Positions 1 to 11,130 are shown, counted from the stretch's first letter. The stretch: 34,855 nucleotides of DNA from Paraglomus occultum (GCA_910592205.1 CAJVPJ010000210.1:1-34855), one strand, 5' to 3'. The notes: generated from the sequence alone by a model not told the origin. Numbers and translations are program-made.

Positions 1-109
1 ACGCGTTTACCTTGTTGTTATTTGTGCCGTTGGCTGAGTTATTTCGGATGCTCCGACCCGAACATTTCCACGTGATCCGAACATTTTCACATGGTCCGAA
101 CCATTTTTT
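1..109 (+). repeat. Dispersed repeat, copy 1 (cut by window edge)
   Basis: The first 30 bases are identical to 24552-24581, and the similarity resumes after a short variable stretch through to about 109 (24639 in the other copy). From about 58 the unit contains about two and a half copies of a 19-base motif that begins CCGAACATTT and carries CACGTG or CACATG. The element probably continues left of the window. No open frame is visible. I do not recognise the family; the form suggests a solo terminal repeat or a non-autonomous element. Confidence 0.75.
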
Positions 110-812
110 TCGCCATGGCTAGGGTACTAGAAAAATAGCTAGTGACGTCACTTAGTCACTGGACGACGTATTATTCACACCTTTTTATATGCATATTTCA
201 TTCGTTGACTTACAGCATTGTAACCATGCCATGTTAATTTAAGTGATTGCCAATAATAATACAACTCTATAAAGATTTAAATAAATCTCAAGACTATCAA
301 AATCAATCATTAAGCGAATAGCACTCGGTCAACTTGATAGATTGTGGTCGTGCGTGCAATTATTAATCAAAAGATAAAATTGCTAAATTTTAGAACAAAG
401 TAAATAAGCCGCTTATTATTATTTAGTTAATTTTTATTTAGTAAATTTTAATTGTAATCGCATTTAATAAAAGAAAAAGAATAAGTTCACACTAGTACGT
501 TGTATATATTTGGTTCATAATTATGAAATTTACATGCTTTTTGTTAAAAATTTTTTTTACAGCGAGTTAAGACAATGTAACATAACGTTTAACAGCTTAA
601 ATTTTGTTTTGCGTATTTGTTTTTCGAAAACGTCTTCTTGCAAGAATGTGTATAAAACGAGTAAATATAAAACTTAATTAACGTTGTTATTTTTGTTACT
701 TTTGTCCAAAAACATCAGACAAAAATAAGCGTCATATTATTGCCTCCATTACGAAAACAAAAGAACCCGTAAGCATTTAGCAAGTGCTTCATGCTCTCTT
801 CTCGATATCGGC
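110..812. other. Intergenic, nothing recognised
   Basis: AT-rich sequence between the edge repeat and the small gene at 813. I see no open frame with coherent splice sites, no RNA gene, and no tandem repeat beyond simple A/T runs. Confidence 0.5.
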
Positions 813-1117
813 TTAATAGTTTATAAAAGTGTGACGATTACGGAGAAGTAAACCGTCGTAAAACCCACTACCGAGCGATTCAAATTCTTTCCGGCTTCTA
901 TCTTCGTTTCTATTGTTTTCGATAATTGCTGTTGAATAAAATTTTTGCTTTTATTAGTACGTTGCCATGTGTTCAGAAGGTTTTTTATAAGTTTGAATAA
1001 AAAAGACAGAATACGTAGTGAAAGAAAATAAAATTTTCCGGAATGCCGTACCTTTTTGCAATCATTTAACGCACGAGTAGAATTTGGCATCGTGGCCATG
1101 TGAGGTGTTAAAGACAT
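813..1117 (-). CDS. Candidate small spliced gene, unknown function
   Basis: I do not recognise this protein. The proposed exons are 1117-1052 and 947-813, joined in phase 0 across a 104-nt intron. That intron has a GTACGG donor and a TACTAAT branch motif seven bases before an AAAAG acceptor. This gives 66 residues, starting MSLTPHM and ending in a basic and aromatic tail. A second model uses a GTAATC donor at about 842 and an acceptor about 40 nt further on. It would add an open stretch that includes LLNAYGFFCFRNGG and ends at a TGA at about 717-719. A TATA box sits 84 nt upstream of the ATG on the same strand, and that is the main support for expression. Reading straight through the intron also gives a 98-codon open frame, so the splicing is inference. 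Confidence 0.35.
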
Positions 1118-1200
1118 AGTTTGTTTTTTCTTGTTTCTTATGAGGAGGCGGTGGAGGACTTGGTTTTTTGCCTCATGACTGTCGAAGAAGATTTCCTCCT

Positions 1201-1207
1201 TTATATA
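1201..1207 (-). promoter_or_regulatory. TATA box upstream of the 813-1117 gene
   Basis: Read on the minus strand this is TATATAA, followed immediately by AGGAGG. It lies 84 nt upstream of the ATG at 1117. The spacing suits a fungal TATA element, but the assignment rests on position and sequence only. Confidence 0.4.
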
Positions 1208-2481
1208 GAAATTATCCAGTCCCGTAATTTGTATTAGTTAATCTAATTTATTATGACTGCATCGGGCTACCACTTGCATCAATGCCTCTTCCCATTCATA
1301 AACAATAAAAGGTCGTCCATGCAACGTCTTTCTGCGGATTATGCCTCATTTAAATATTATTCATGTTCCTTGCGTATATTAACCCCTTGTTACCTAAATC
1401 AATTAATGACAAGACAAAGAGGTCATTCCAAGCTTATACAGGAAACTCATACGACATGATAGCTAAATTCTCTACCGATAGCCTTCAACAGGCCTCAAAA
1501 TTGCCCAGTAGACCATACTCCATATCGAAAATCTATGTAGTCTGTGCAACGATTCAAGTATCGTTATGAAGCCGTCCTAACACGCATTATATACAAGTTT
1601 TCGTGTACATTAACACTTTACAGCAGTATCTGCTTTCACGTACACTGTCCAAATTCTTTCGCGGCTGGAACTTCCTATTCCATGGCCGAGGGTCTTCTTC
1701 ACTCCGAACGGTCATATTATTTAGCCTGGTATTTGGAGTAATCATCGGTAGTAGTAATACAAGATATCATAACCATTCATAGCAATGATTCGATAGACAA
1801 GGAAAAAAGGGGCACAATTAGAACAAAGACCGTGTGGGTGCAACCGCGCGTCTAGATTTCCACAATTTGGGTAGTAGGCGTTGTTTCACGTCTATACCTT
1901 TGTTTACAGGGATTGGGATTTTGATGAGCGAGTTAATTACTAGTTTGTGGCCGTGTATGTTATAAATGGTGATAAAATGTTTAATATTAAATTAATTAGA
2001 ATCTTAATTTAGTAATTGATCAAGTATCGCAATATTCAGTAATACCCCTCTTTGTATGCAATCGGTGATCGTTAATATATCACCAGCCTTTCTCTCTTTT
2101 TTTACGAGTTCTTTATTTCAATAAATGTGTCGTTAATGGGACTATTTCGTTAAGATGATTGGATGCCATGTCTATTAAATGCATGGGGACATTCAGCCAA
2201 CTGCGTAGCCGATACAATGTTTACTAGGTAATTGGTTCGCATTTGGAAAAGAGAAAACCGTGATGTTGCTCTTCTGAGCAGAGCCATGACGTTACCGTTC
2301 GACTTGATTAAAACACTCTTCATATGAATTTCATATTTCTGCTATAATCTTTGTTGCCGTAATTTATTTTTATTATTTCGTAGTGCTCTCATATACAGGC
2401 TATGGAATTTTAACGGTGGGTCGACGATGCTTTTTCTGCTTTCCCAATTCCATGTTTTAATCTTAATGGCTTCCTCGTTTG
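1208..2481. other. Intergenic, no supported gene
   Basis: Several overlapping short open frames occur on both strands between 1253 and 1741, but none shows a family motif or a splice chain. A 38-codon open stretch on the minus strand at about 1817-1930 reads plausibly (it includes KIPIPVNKGIDVKQRLL) but has no start or partner exons that I can find. Nothing else is recognised. Confidence 0.4.
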
Positions 2482-3332
2482 TCATTCAGCTGAAAAAGAA
2501 ACAACCAAGGGCTAAGTATGGAATTTAATTATCTTACTGAATCCATCACTATCCACATCTCGTTGCTTAATCTAATTATACCGTTTGATTATAATAAATG
2601 TCCCAACTCACCGTTTGACAAATTTGTGTTATTTTCCCATATAAATCCTTTACCAAGTTCATCGCTTGCTCCACACGGATTTTCTTTCAACACTTGATAA
2701 ATTACGGAAATGGTCATAATACGGTCAGTTAGACAAATACTCTATAATTTTTCGACTGACCCTGGCTATATATATATTGTATATGTTTGTGTCCGAGATT
2801 GGAAACAGACCCCAACTGAGGACATACTGAATTTAATCTACTTCGCGCGAACGGTCACGTAAAGCAAAAGACATCGGAACCTTTAGAAGTGATCGACTAA
2901 AATGTATTACAAAGTAGGTATCTACAAGCAGAATTATCATTGCTTGTGTCATCAGTTTCCTGTCTGGTTTTTGAATTTACGTATCGTTTAATTGCCTCAA
3001 CCACGAACGCATCCACCGCATTTCGTCCACTAAAATAAAAATTTTATATACTTAACCTTATGATATCACAATTTGAAAGGTTTTAAAGACCTGGACTTGT
3101 CAATTTGTGTCTGGCTTAAGATTTACAAAGACAAATTATATAATCCCTGGAATAGGTTAGTCATTACAACCGCGACCTCTCTATTTGGGTGGAAAGTATG
3201 GTCGCGTCAAATTTAACTCGACACAGATCGTCAACAAAAATAATGAATGAGATCAATTTGCCGCCTGACGTAAAGGTCAGCCTTGTAGGTGTTTATTATT
3301 GTTCTAACAGTTTACTTTTCCGCTATTATCAT
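2482..3332 (-). CDS. Hidden seven-exon small gene, unknown function
   Basis: Proposed exons are 3332-3316, 3281-3168, 3029-2981, 2880-2842, 2741-2612, 2558-2538 and 2489-2482. All phases agree and they add to exactly 126 codons (125 residues). Each exon alone is too short to stand out, but the joined protein reads smoothly. Recognisable stretches include SGGKLISFIIFVDDLCRVKF, GRNAVDAFVVEAIKRY, SFALRDRSRE, and CLTDRIMTISVIYQVLKENP. The C-terminus is acidic. I cannot name the family. Weak points are the first intron (only 34 nt), the last two tiny exons, and the choice of donor at 2980. A later donor would keep a Lys/Gln/Asp-rich tail and end at a TAG. The stop lies about 950 nt upstream of the phosphate-carrier stop, on the same strand. 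Confidence 0.45.
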
Positions 3333-3433
3333 AGTGTATGACTCTATAGTGACATTGACCAACAGACCGATTGTAAGTATACTAAATGCATTTAATTAAA
3401 TAGCGAAGATCCACTAAGCTTAACAGTCATCTA

Positions 3434-4836
3434 CTAAGAACTAGGCTTGGCGAGCTCAATGCCATTAGTAGCTCCTAGAAGACGTTTAACATCACCATAA
3501 ATAGCAAACTGGCCAGCAGTAAGAGCTCCAACCATAACAATACGAGCACCAAGACCCAAAAACAATCCTCTAGGTCCAAGCTCTTTTGCAAGACCCCATA
3601 GGCGTGAGGAGATAGAACCTTCTCCGCCTTTCTGTTTGTTGATTTTGGAAAGGAGAGTATCGGCGGGCTGAGATATGATGGCGGCAGCAATACCAGCAAT
3701 AAGACCTGAGCCTAAATTAATGGCTGTATTCGTAGAGTTAGATAATTCGCTCTTTGGCTTGCCAAGGGCGAAGTAAAAACTTTCCTGTAAGAGAGCATAA
3801 ATTCAACAATTGGAACTTGATCATTGAACGATAACAATCAGACCGATGAAAAATTTTTTTTACTCACAGCAGCTCTCTCATATACCACGAATTTTGCCAT
3901 CGTATACGGTACTTGCTATTAGTATTAACATAAGACAAAATGAAGCAATAAATAATTATATTTCAGTGCTGATTCGAATGATCAGAAAGTAGTTAAAAGC
4001 ATTCATGGTGGATGTATTCTCCATCATCCATAGTAACAACGTAAAAAGAAATCAAACCTTGAAAAGAATAGGCCCAAATCCTGAATAAAATCCACGAATT
4101 ACACCCTCTTCTCGCAACAGTCTACTAAATCCGCTAAAAAGCCCAGTAGCAAAAGTGGGCTGAGACACAAGACGAATGCGAGTTGCTTCCAGTGGGCACA
4201 GACCGATGTCTGCAAAGAATTCAGCGACGGCAGCAGACGAAAGATATATCGCAGTTCTATTATTTACAGCATTTTCGTAGCCAACAGCGTCAATAAAGGT
4301 CTTTTTCCAGAACTCGTAACCACCAAACTTTAATGCGCCTTGAAGGAAGTAACCACTAAATGTCGGGCCAAAGCCAGTGAGAAGTGCACCAGCACCTTCA
4401 CTACGGATAATTTGGCGAGTGGCATTAACCATGCCTTTATTGTATACGGTTGGCTCAAGTTGAATACGAGTCTTTACGACATCAACTGTAAATGTATTGA
4501 TCGGGATTAATAAGATATAACAATCGAAAAGATGTGTGTCGTCTTAAATTTCTTTTTATTTCTTTCTTTCCCTGATCCATCAGTATATACGTCTGATCCA
4601 CTAACGATTAGTATGCCTAGATCCGTATTCCACTACATTGATATTGGCATCTTATTATTATCACAAATCTTACCTGGAGTGAGACCGCCATGGGTAACAG
4701 CACAGCATACGGCGCCAGCAAAAGCAAATCTGCTGTATAATGCAAGACCTGTCGGTACTTGTGCGGCTACAGGAACTGCAGGAATAACTTGAAGCTTCTC
4801 AGTTGCAGAAGCAGCAATAGTCTTGTCGGCCGACAT
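3434..4836 (-). CDS. Mitochondrial phosphate carrier (SLC25A3 / Mir1 type)
   Basis: This inner-membrane carrier imports phosphate with a proton (or in exchange for hydroxide) for ATP synthesis. The four exons 4836-4674, 4485-4058, 3915-3868 and 3784-3434 keep phase throughout and give 329 residues, the normal family length. The three mitochondrial-carrier repeats are visible. Repeat one has [10 protein letters not shown] at residues 54-63, repeat two has [13 protein letters not shown], and repeat three has [11 protein letters not shown]. The [10 protein letters not shown] stretch after repeat two is typical of phosphate carriers, not of ADP/ATP or citrate carriers. The short third exon (48 nt) is fixed by that motif. 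I start at the ATG at 4836; an upstream GTG codon is in frame but is not a plausible start. The Ala/Pro-rich N-terminus precedes the first helix. The gene lies alone, upstream of and on the same strand as the small gene at 2482. Confidence 0.95.
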
Positions 4837-5202
4837 CACTTGTTGTTTATAACGAGCAAAAAAGGTATTGATTCGAGATGAAGTAAGGCAGAATTTAAGA
4901 GAAAAAAAGCCAAACAGAGAGTGTGCACCACTGGAAGGGTTATCTATGTATTAAAGAAGAGGAGAAAAAACGCGGAACGGAGACAAAAAATGTTTGGTTC
5001 TGCAACATGCTTTTTTTGGTGATTGCGTGCCTGATACTGTGAGTCAAACTGGCTGTAATCAGTGAAAAAGAAAATTTATGAAGAAGTTGCATCCGAAATC
5101 TACCGATACTGTCACAATTTAGACTAACTATATACGGTAATAAGCAAACAAGAGCCACCCAAATTGAACGTCAAAATTTTTTTATTTTTGTTTAATGCGG
5201 GA
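4837..5202. other. Spacer: promoter of the phosphate carrier, 3' end of the next gene
   Basis: 366 bases between two minus-strand genes. It must hold the phosphate-carrier promoter and the polyadenylation region of the gene at 5203. The only notable features are A-rich tracts (4862 onward, 4952-4990) and a T-run at 5177-5190. I see no coding sequence. Confidence 0.6.
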
Positions 5203-7250
5203 CTACAATCTTGCGGTTATGTCGCCCTCATCTGGATTCCACCCAGACAATAAATCCTGAACTACGTCTATACGATCATTTCCCCATACAAGTTCTCCCT
5301 GATCCACTTGGAAAGCTGGCACTCCGCAGACGCCAGATTCTATGGCCAATTCATAGTTTTCTTGCAATTTATTTTTGACATTATTGACGTTCGCTTGTGT
5401 TGCTTGTATTAGAGCTTCGCCATCAAAGCCTGCTTCGTTCAACACTGAAGCAAGGATCTCTTGGGATTCACCGATGGGAATGTTATTAGCCCAACATGCT
5501 TTGACTGTAGTAAAAAAGGCGAAGAGAGTATTATTAACATTATCCCTGTTAAGAATATTTGTATCCAAGTTATATCTGTACAATTTACAGGGCTGAGGAG
5601 AGTAATGGTATCATTCAAAGACATCATAACTTGACATAAGTATTAAGCTACCCCCTACATTCCCAATGCTCGGTTTAAGGATTTGAATACTCACAGATAC
5701 AATCAATAGTCTTTGGTTCTAAAAGAAATATCCGTAAAGCAGTAATCGTTCCTAGTCAATTGTACAAAGTCTGAAGTTATTATGTAATTTCGTTGAAAAA
5801 GATAAACCATGCAAAATTGAACACAGAGGGCTTACGGATAGGAAATTGTTTTGCCCACTGGAATGTATACTGTTCACTCGAAGGATCCGACTGTTTGCGG
5901 ACAATATTCCAAAGTTCGAGCCAATCAAGTATGTCTTTGAAAAAGTACCGACGCTCAGTCTCATTTGAACGAACCAAGGGAGGATCGGTTTTGAGACTTT
6001 AAAGAAAGGCTTGTTAATCGGACGTCTCAATTGTTGACAGAACTGATTGGTCGGTTGGTTTGCAAGCTGTCATACTTACTGCGTTAAAAGTGCACCCAAA
6101 ATAATGGGCCTGTACTCAATCTCGACACCAGGACCGGCTTCTTGCACCACTCTCTTCAACTGGATATACGCGAGGTACGAATATGGTGAAGCAAAATCAA
6201 ACCAGAACCTCAACGTTCTTTTCCCATTAACAGGCTTGTTCACGCGTCGCGGGATGACACTTTCAATACTTTCCACTTGCTCAAGAGGCACGCCTTTTGA
6301 AACTGACAATAGAGCGGCTTCAACAAAATGTAAGCGATCCTGACCATAGTACAAATAGCCATTCTTGAATCCATCGACCCAGAACGAAGGTACGCCCGGA
6401 GCTTCACGCTTAGCAGCCAAGCTAGTAGCTTCACGCAGACTGTCTTGATAGACTGCGTTTTCGAAAATGGATTCGGTTAACGGTTCAGGGTAGGGAATGT
6501 TTAGAGATTCTGCGGTGGAAACGAGTAAAGAGCGATCGACAATGTCTGCGTTGTCAACCCAATACAGGCGGTAGAGCGCATGGGTTAGCTGACCACGGTG
6601 AGACTCGGGAGTTGCATGGAGGAGTCGGAGTGCTTTAGAATGAAAATCAACTGTAATTAACCAGTATCTGCTATGCGATTCGAAACTTGATTGGAATATT
6701 CATAAAAATGTCATATACCGTCAATTGTCTCCAATGGATGTTTGGGATGAAAGTTGAACGGTATATCAAATCGTTTCAGAGTTCTGACCAAGTCTCGGTT
6801 GTAGTTTGCCAATTTCGGGGCAGACAGAACGTTCTTGGTACCTGGCGATATATCGAAACGAAAACAATTTTGGCTAAAAATTAAATTTCGATGCCTTTGG
6901 TCTTTAATATAAATTTTGTCATACCTGACTTATCCTATTATTAAAAAAAACCAAACATCTTGTCTAAGTGGGCTGCTTTAAATGAACACGGGTAATTATG
7001 CTGTGAATTCACGCACCTTGGTAGCATTAGTAATTTCGTAGATACCATTCAACGAAACAGGAACCCACTTTATGGTTGCATTCGTTCGTTGAACGACTTG
7101 TTCAATTCGTTTCGACGCAATGTATGACCACGGACATTGTATGTCATAAAAGAATTCTACATTGGGTAACATTTTCAATGTTGAAAGACCAGCACGGCCA
7201 AATGCGTTCATTGAACTTTGAATTCGGGAGATATGGTTAAATACAAACAT
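5203..7250 (-). CDS. Protein with two tandem GST-kappa / HCCA-isomerase-like domains
   Basis: Seven exons: 7250-7017, 6934-6925, 6841-6719, 6650-6080, 5996-5836, 5751-5691 and 5545-5203. They are consistent in phase and give 500 residues. Each half is a DsbA-like thioredoxin-fold domain of the kappa glutathione transferase / 2-hydroxychromene-2-carboxylate isomerase family. Half one opens with DIQCPWSYIASKR (Cys39) and closes with GVPSFWVDG and YYGQDRLHF. Half two opens with DFASPYSYLAYI (Ser277) and closes with GVPAFQVDQ and VWGNDRIDV. In GST kappa the serine of the SPYS-type motif contacts glutathione; half two keeps it, and half one has Cys at that place. Family members normally have one domain of about 220 residues, so this is a duplication or fusion. 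The basic N-terminus could be a mitochondrial presequence. The substrate is unknown. The 10-nt second exon and the 5691/5545 junction are inferred from phase and motif continuity. Confidence 0.85.
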
Positions 7251-7631
7251 ACTCGTACTACCAATTACCTAATAAGTATTTATGGATAAATTTCGGATTA
7301 TTTTAGAGATCTACCGTAAATTCGGATAAATTCATCGACCTATAAAAATGACCGTTCTAGAATTCAACCCCTTTCGGCATTGTCACGTCAGATAATTGCT
7401 TGCACCAATAAAACTACGAAAAGTCATGCAGAGTTTCGTAACAATTAATAGGATATTGAAATAAGTATATTTATATTCATGTGACCATAAATTGAACTGC
7501 CAGATTCAGCCGAAACTCAAAGTGATACTATGGGCTTCGATCTGACCAAACATTGTTACAGAAGATTTGAAAAATACAGTCAAATAAATATATATATTAT
7601 ATTTAAATAGGCCAAGTTGTGTTCTGTTTCC
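7251..7631. other. Spacer, promoter of the 5203-7250 gene
   Basis: AT-rich. A TCACGTCA (CRE-like) octamer lies at 7382-7389, about 130 nt upstream of the ATG at 7250. An alternating TA stretch lies near 7587-7606. No gene is seen. Confidence 0.5.
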
Positions 7632-8151
7632 TTATCGTTCGACTAGCGGCATTGATATTGGCAATTTCTCGTAATCATCAGTCGAACTTCCAGCGTAAGT
7701 CTTACTTAATATAAAGGCTGTCATTCTGTGTAGTAAACGTGCCGTACAAGTACTGGAGTCTGGAAGGTAATCAACGCGATAAGTTTCATCAACAGATACA
7801 TCGAATTTTAGGACTTGATTATATTAACCTTAGATTTTAATCTTAATCGTGTTTGAATATCTTACTACACATTGTAGACGTAAGGTTTAACGATATATTA
7901 TTAACAAAGATCATTGATAATGAGATAGAGACATAGAGGAAATCGCGTGACAACCACATCATAGACAAAGTAGCAGAATCATAGGATAGTTTATTTGAAT
8001 AATGAAATGCTTGATTGATATAACAATTTTTACGTGACTCAAATACAATATTCGCTATAACAAGATCTCTTTGTGATAATCTTATCGAGAGTGACTGTGC
8101 ATATTTTATGGTATTGAAAGTTTTTTTCTTTTTTACTATCAATGTTGTCAT
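7632..8151 (-). CDS. Two-exon small gene, unknown function
   Basis: I do not recognise this protein. Exon one is 8151-7866 and exon two is 7813-7632, joined in phase 1 through a 52-nt intron with a GTAAGA donor and an ATCAAG acceptor. Together they give 155 residues. Exon one begins with a lysine-rich stretch, then reads SIRLSQRDLVIANIVFES, then becomes rich in Ser, Leu and Met. Exon two is clearly coding in character: KFDVSVDETYRVDYLP, STCTARLLHRMTAF, and a C-terminus ending PLVER. The composition suggests a beta-rich domain. It could instead be the 3' part of a larger gene, but the upstream neighbour has its own stop at 8525. There is no signal peptide and no metal-site or nucleotide-binding motif. 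Confidence 0.45.
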
Positions 8152-8524
8152 GAGAAACGAAGAAAGAGATTTAGAATAAATAGCAAAATAACAGCGAGCA
8201 CATCAGAAGGGCCGATTTACTAGAACAAGCGCATGCGAACAAGTGAATTAAAGGGTTATCAAACTCTTTGCAGGTTTATTTCCGGAATTGTTTACACCTT
8301 GACAAGCGATAATGGAAAAACTCGCAACAAACATTTAAACTATCACCAATACGGATTTTGAGAACCAAAGTAATTCATAAAGAGAAGATTGAGTTTGGAC
8401 GAACAATGTTAAAACTTTTTGATTGTTGTCACAAAATGTAGAAAGTCAAAATGAGTTAATACAAATCCGTAGCCCATTTTTCAAACTTTAGCGTTTTAAT
8501 TAAACTTACCACAAATATTCACTT
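8152..8524. other. Spacer, nothing recognised
   Basis: 373 bases between two minus-strand genes. No motif, repeat or open frame that I can support. Confidence 0.5.
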
Positions 8525-9690
8525 CTAGTCCGAATGTAACAAACATCCGCTAACTATCCTATTTTTTAAATCCTGAATGTAAATAACCAAATTTTCTGCA
8601 TCTTCCATTTTCACGCTAGACGACCTTACTGTTGGGCCAATATCTCTTTCCAGTTTTGTTACAGCCAAACGAATTTGATCTATTAATTTTGTAAGCTTGA
8701 TATTGGACTCTTCAAGATCGCGGCATTCACTACGTTTTATTTCCATTCGAGAATGAATGTCCTGGATTTGAGTGCAAAGCTTGGAAATTTGTTCGGAATC
8801 TACTTGATGTTCTTCAGGTTTGCGATATTCCTCTGGTTCGGATGAAGGAAAACAAATATATACAGTAAATTATTGTACCTGTAAAAAGGGGGAATTGATC
8901 AGGTAAGGATGCGGACGTCAACTTACGTTGTGTTTCGGTAGTCAAGTTGCTCTGCGAAAACAGGTTAAAGTATATATGTGTAATCGATTCAGACTTACTT
9001 TAAACCAAGTTGAATAAGTAGAACTAACCTCACCGTCGAGGGGTCCCATCTCCTCTTTGCTATTAACGGATTTACTATTTGCTTCATTTTCGTTATCAGT
9101 CAACTCCTTAGTATTAGCATCATCCGATGGCCAAAATGGCCGATAACGTTGAGATATCTTGTTTTCATTTTTTGTTTTGGAGCTTGCCGTTTTTTGATGG
9201 TCATAATAGCCATAGAGATTATGTGCACGTGGGATTGCTTTGTCGGGGTATCTACAAAATAGTATTCGTATTAGTATTAATCATGAGTAATCGATACTAA
9301 AACAAAATAATAACCTTTTAAATTTCAGTTTGGCTCGCTGGGATCTTGTTATAGTCATGATTAGTAGTGTCTATTTCGGTTCCCTTGAACGTTTGTTTTT
9401 GCCCACTATTTATTTTATAATATCCTTCAGATTGAAATTCATATGTACCAGGCTTAATTTATACAGTTGACATTCATAACAATAAGCAACAATCTAACCT
9501 TCTCGGATACTAATCTCGGCATTTTACGCCATTGTTCATAATTCCAACGATTCAGGGGTAAATGCCATAATAGCACTATTGTTCTTGAGCCATACCAAAA
9601 TCCGTAAATTTTACCAAGTAAACGTTTTCTCGGTTCTTTTGTTTTTAAGAAATTGAAATTATCAATAAGCTTTGTATTGTTTAAATTCAT
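8525..9690 (-). CDS. Coiled-coil protein, unknown function
   Basis: Preferred model: exons 9690-9499, 9337-9315, 9251-9029, 8951-8927 and 8832-8525, 256 residues, all phases consistent. The join at 9499/9337 uses a TACTAAT branch motif at about 9362-9368 and a CCCAG acceptor. A shorter model starts at the ATG at 9358, inside that putative intron, and gives 199 residues. The N-terminal half is basic and aromatic (YGFWYGSR, NRWNYEQWRKMPR, RAKLKFKRYP). The middle is polar and disordered, with RYRPFWPSDD followed by an Asn/Glu/Ser-rich stretch. Roughly the last 100 residues form a probable coiled coil (Leu/Ile/Glu/Lys heptads from ISKLCTQIQDIHSRM onward). This is compatible with a nuclear or kinetochore-type scaffold, but I have no motif to name it. 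The 25-nt exon four is supported only by its splice sites and phase. Confidence 0.55.
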
Positions 9691-11130
9691 TTACCGTATA
9701 TCAAAGCGGCATTGCGTTTAAAAGGTTTGTAATAGCAAATTTAAGTTAAAATAAAATTAAAATTACCTCATTATCATGTTTTGTAAATTTCAAAATAAAG
9801 TTTGATAATCGCAATTGTAACTTTATAGCGTAATACGGCTGTAGTTTGATAACAAGTTTAATAGAACGAGAAAATATGGTTTGAAAAAGAACAACATTAT
9901 CCATTCACTAGTAAAACAAGCAAGCATCTGGATATAATTGTGGCAGGTTATTTGTCGCAATCACACAATTGCAATTGGGATTTGAACTCTTTTACTGTCA
10001 CACGTACACAAACTTTGTAATGTCTGCACATGTGAGAAGTGATGTGACACAATTCATATTTATACTTTTGTTACTATTAATAATAGCGCTGACGTTTATT
10101 TCTATGTATATATTTTAATTTAATATTAATACAATTACGAGTTTAAAAATAAAATTTTGGATATTAGCTCGTTATAGTAGACCAACAACATCATTAATCG
10201 ACTATAAAGGTAACCAGGCGAAGTCCCTAGCAACATGATTTTATAGCTAATACTAATACCGGCTGTCAATCGAATAAACAAAAGAAACTTTCATTGACAT
10301 CTAAACCATGAGAAAAATATTTGGAGTCCATGCAACGTGAAAAAGGATTAGAATAATTGTGGCTGTTCTGTGAAAGTTTTTATTGACAATGCTGAAATCA
10401 TGGGACAGCTCAGCCCCAGTAATCATTGTCAGCCAAAATGGGCATCAAATCTGCTAACTGTGAGCTTTCGCAAATTGTGTTTGCAAAGAGACAAAGTAAT
10501 TTCGATTCACCAGGATCCGAAATTTTTTAAGCTGCCATGTAAAAAAACTATTTGTAAAAGCGTAACTCTTTGAATAATTCTAATCGAGCCTATAACAAGT
10601 CTTTATAAACTGTAACGAGATTAATTGTTTCCATGATTTTAACGTTAATTAATCAAACAGCGAAAAGGCCCGCTTTCTTAATAATGCTTTCCAACATTAG
10701 GTCTTTGAATATGACATCTATTGAGCAAAAAGAAAATATAGATATTTCTAATTTTAAGAAGCGATTTCCAAGGCTTAGAAAACTGTCAAATTGATTATTA
10801 TGAAGAAAATGTATGCTGATAAGACACGACTGGAGCGAAACAGAAGATTGAATTCAAACAACTCCATGTTTTACATACTGTTCTTTGGCACGTCTCTGAT
10901 AATTATAATATGATTACTACTACATTAAATATACATTTCCATAAAGAAATTCTTTGGCCAATGCAGATCACGTTATTTATATGTCGGACAATTTCTGTCG
11001 CACTCCCCGGGAAAAGTAGTTACTTTAGTGTATATAATATATTATATATACACCTTTGCCCTGGGCTCGTTCTCAACTCGGTGAAACGGCTATCTTAGCC
11101 TTTGAGCTTACTACTCAGAGCACGCTAGAA
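9691..11130. other. 1.4 kb spacer with one short open frame
   Basis: AT-rich sequence. A 53-codon ATG-to-TGA frame on the plus strand (10633-10794) ends in a basic stretch, FKKRFPRLRKLSN. It has no other support. A GTG-started open frame at 10370-10573 looks like chance. The right end must contain the promoter of the gene at 11131. I recognise no mobile element. Confidence 0.45.
11028..11053. repeat. AT palindrome in the promoter of the 11131 gene
   Basis: Nine-base arms GTGTATATA and TATATACAC flank an 8-base AT spacer. The centre lies about 90 nt upstream of the ATG at 11131. It may simply be the TATA region of that promoter. Confidence 0.6.

Noticed and set aside
1253-1741. Overlapping plus-strand open frames, and a minus-strand stretch that reads partly protein-like
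   Set aside because: No motif, no splice chain, and in-frame stops occur about as often as expected for AT-rich non-coding DNA.
4532-4792. Plus-strand open frame over the phosphate-carrier start
   Set aside because: It is antisense to exon 1 and its intron; the carrier motifs are on the minus strand.
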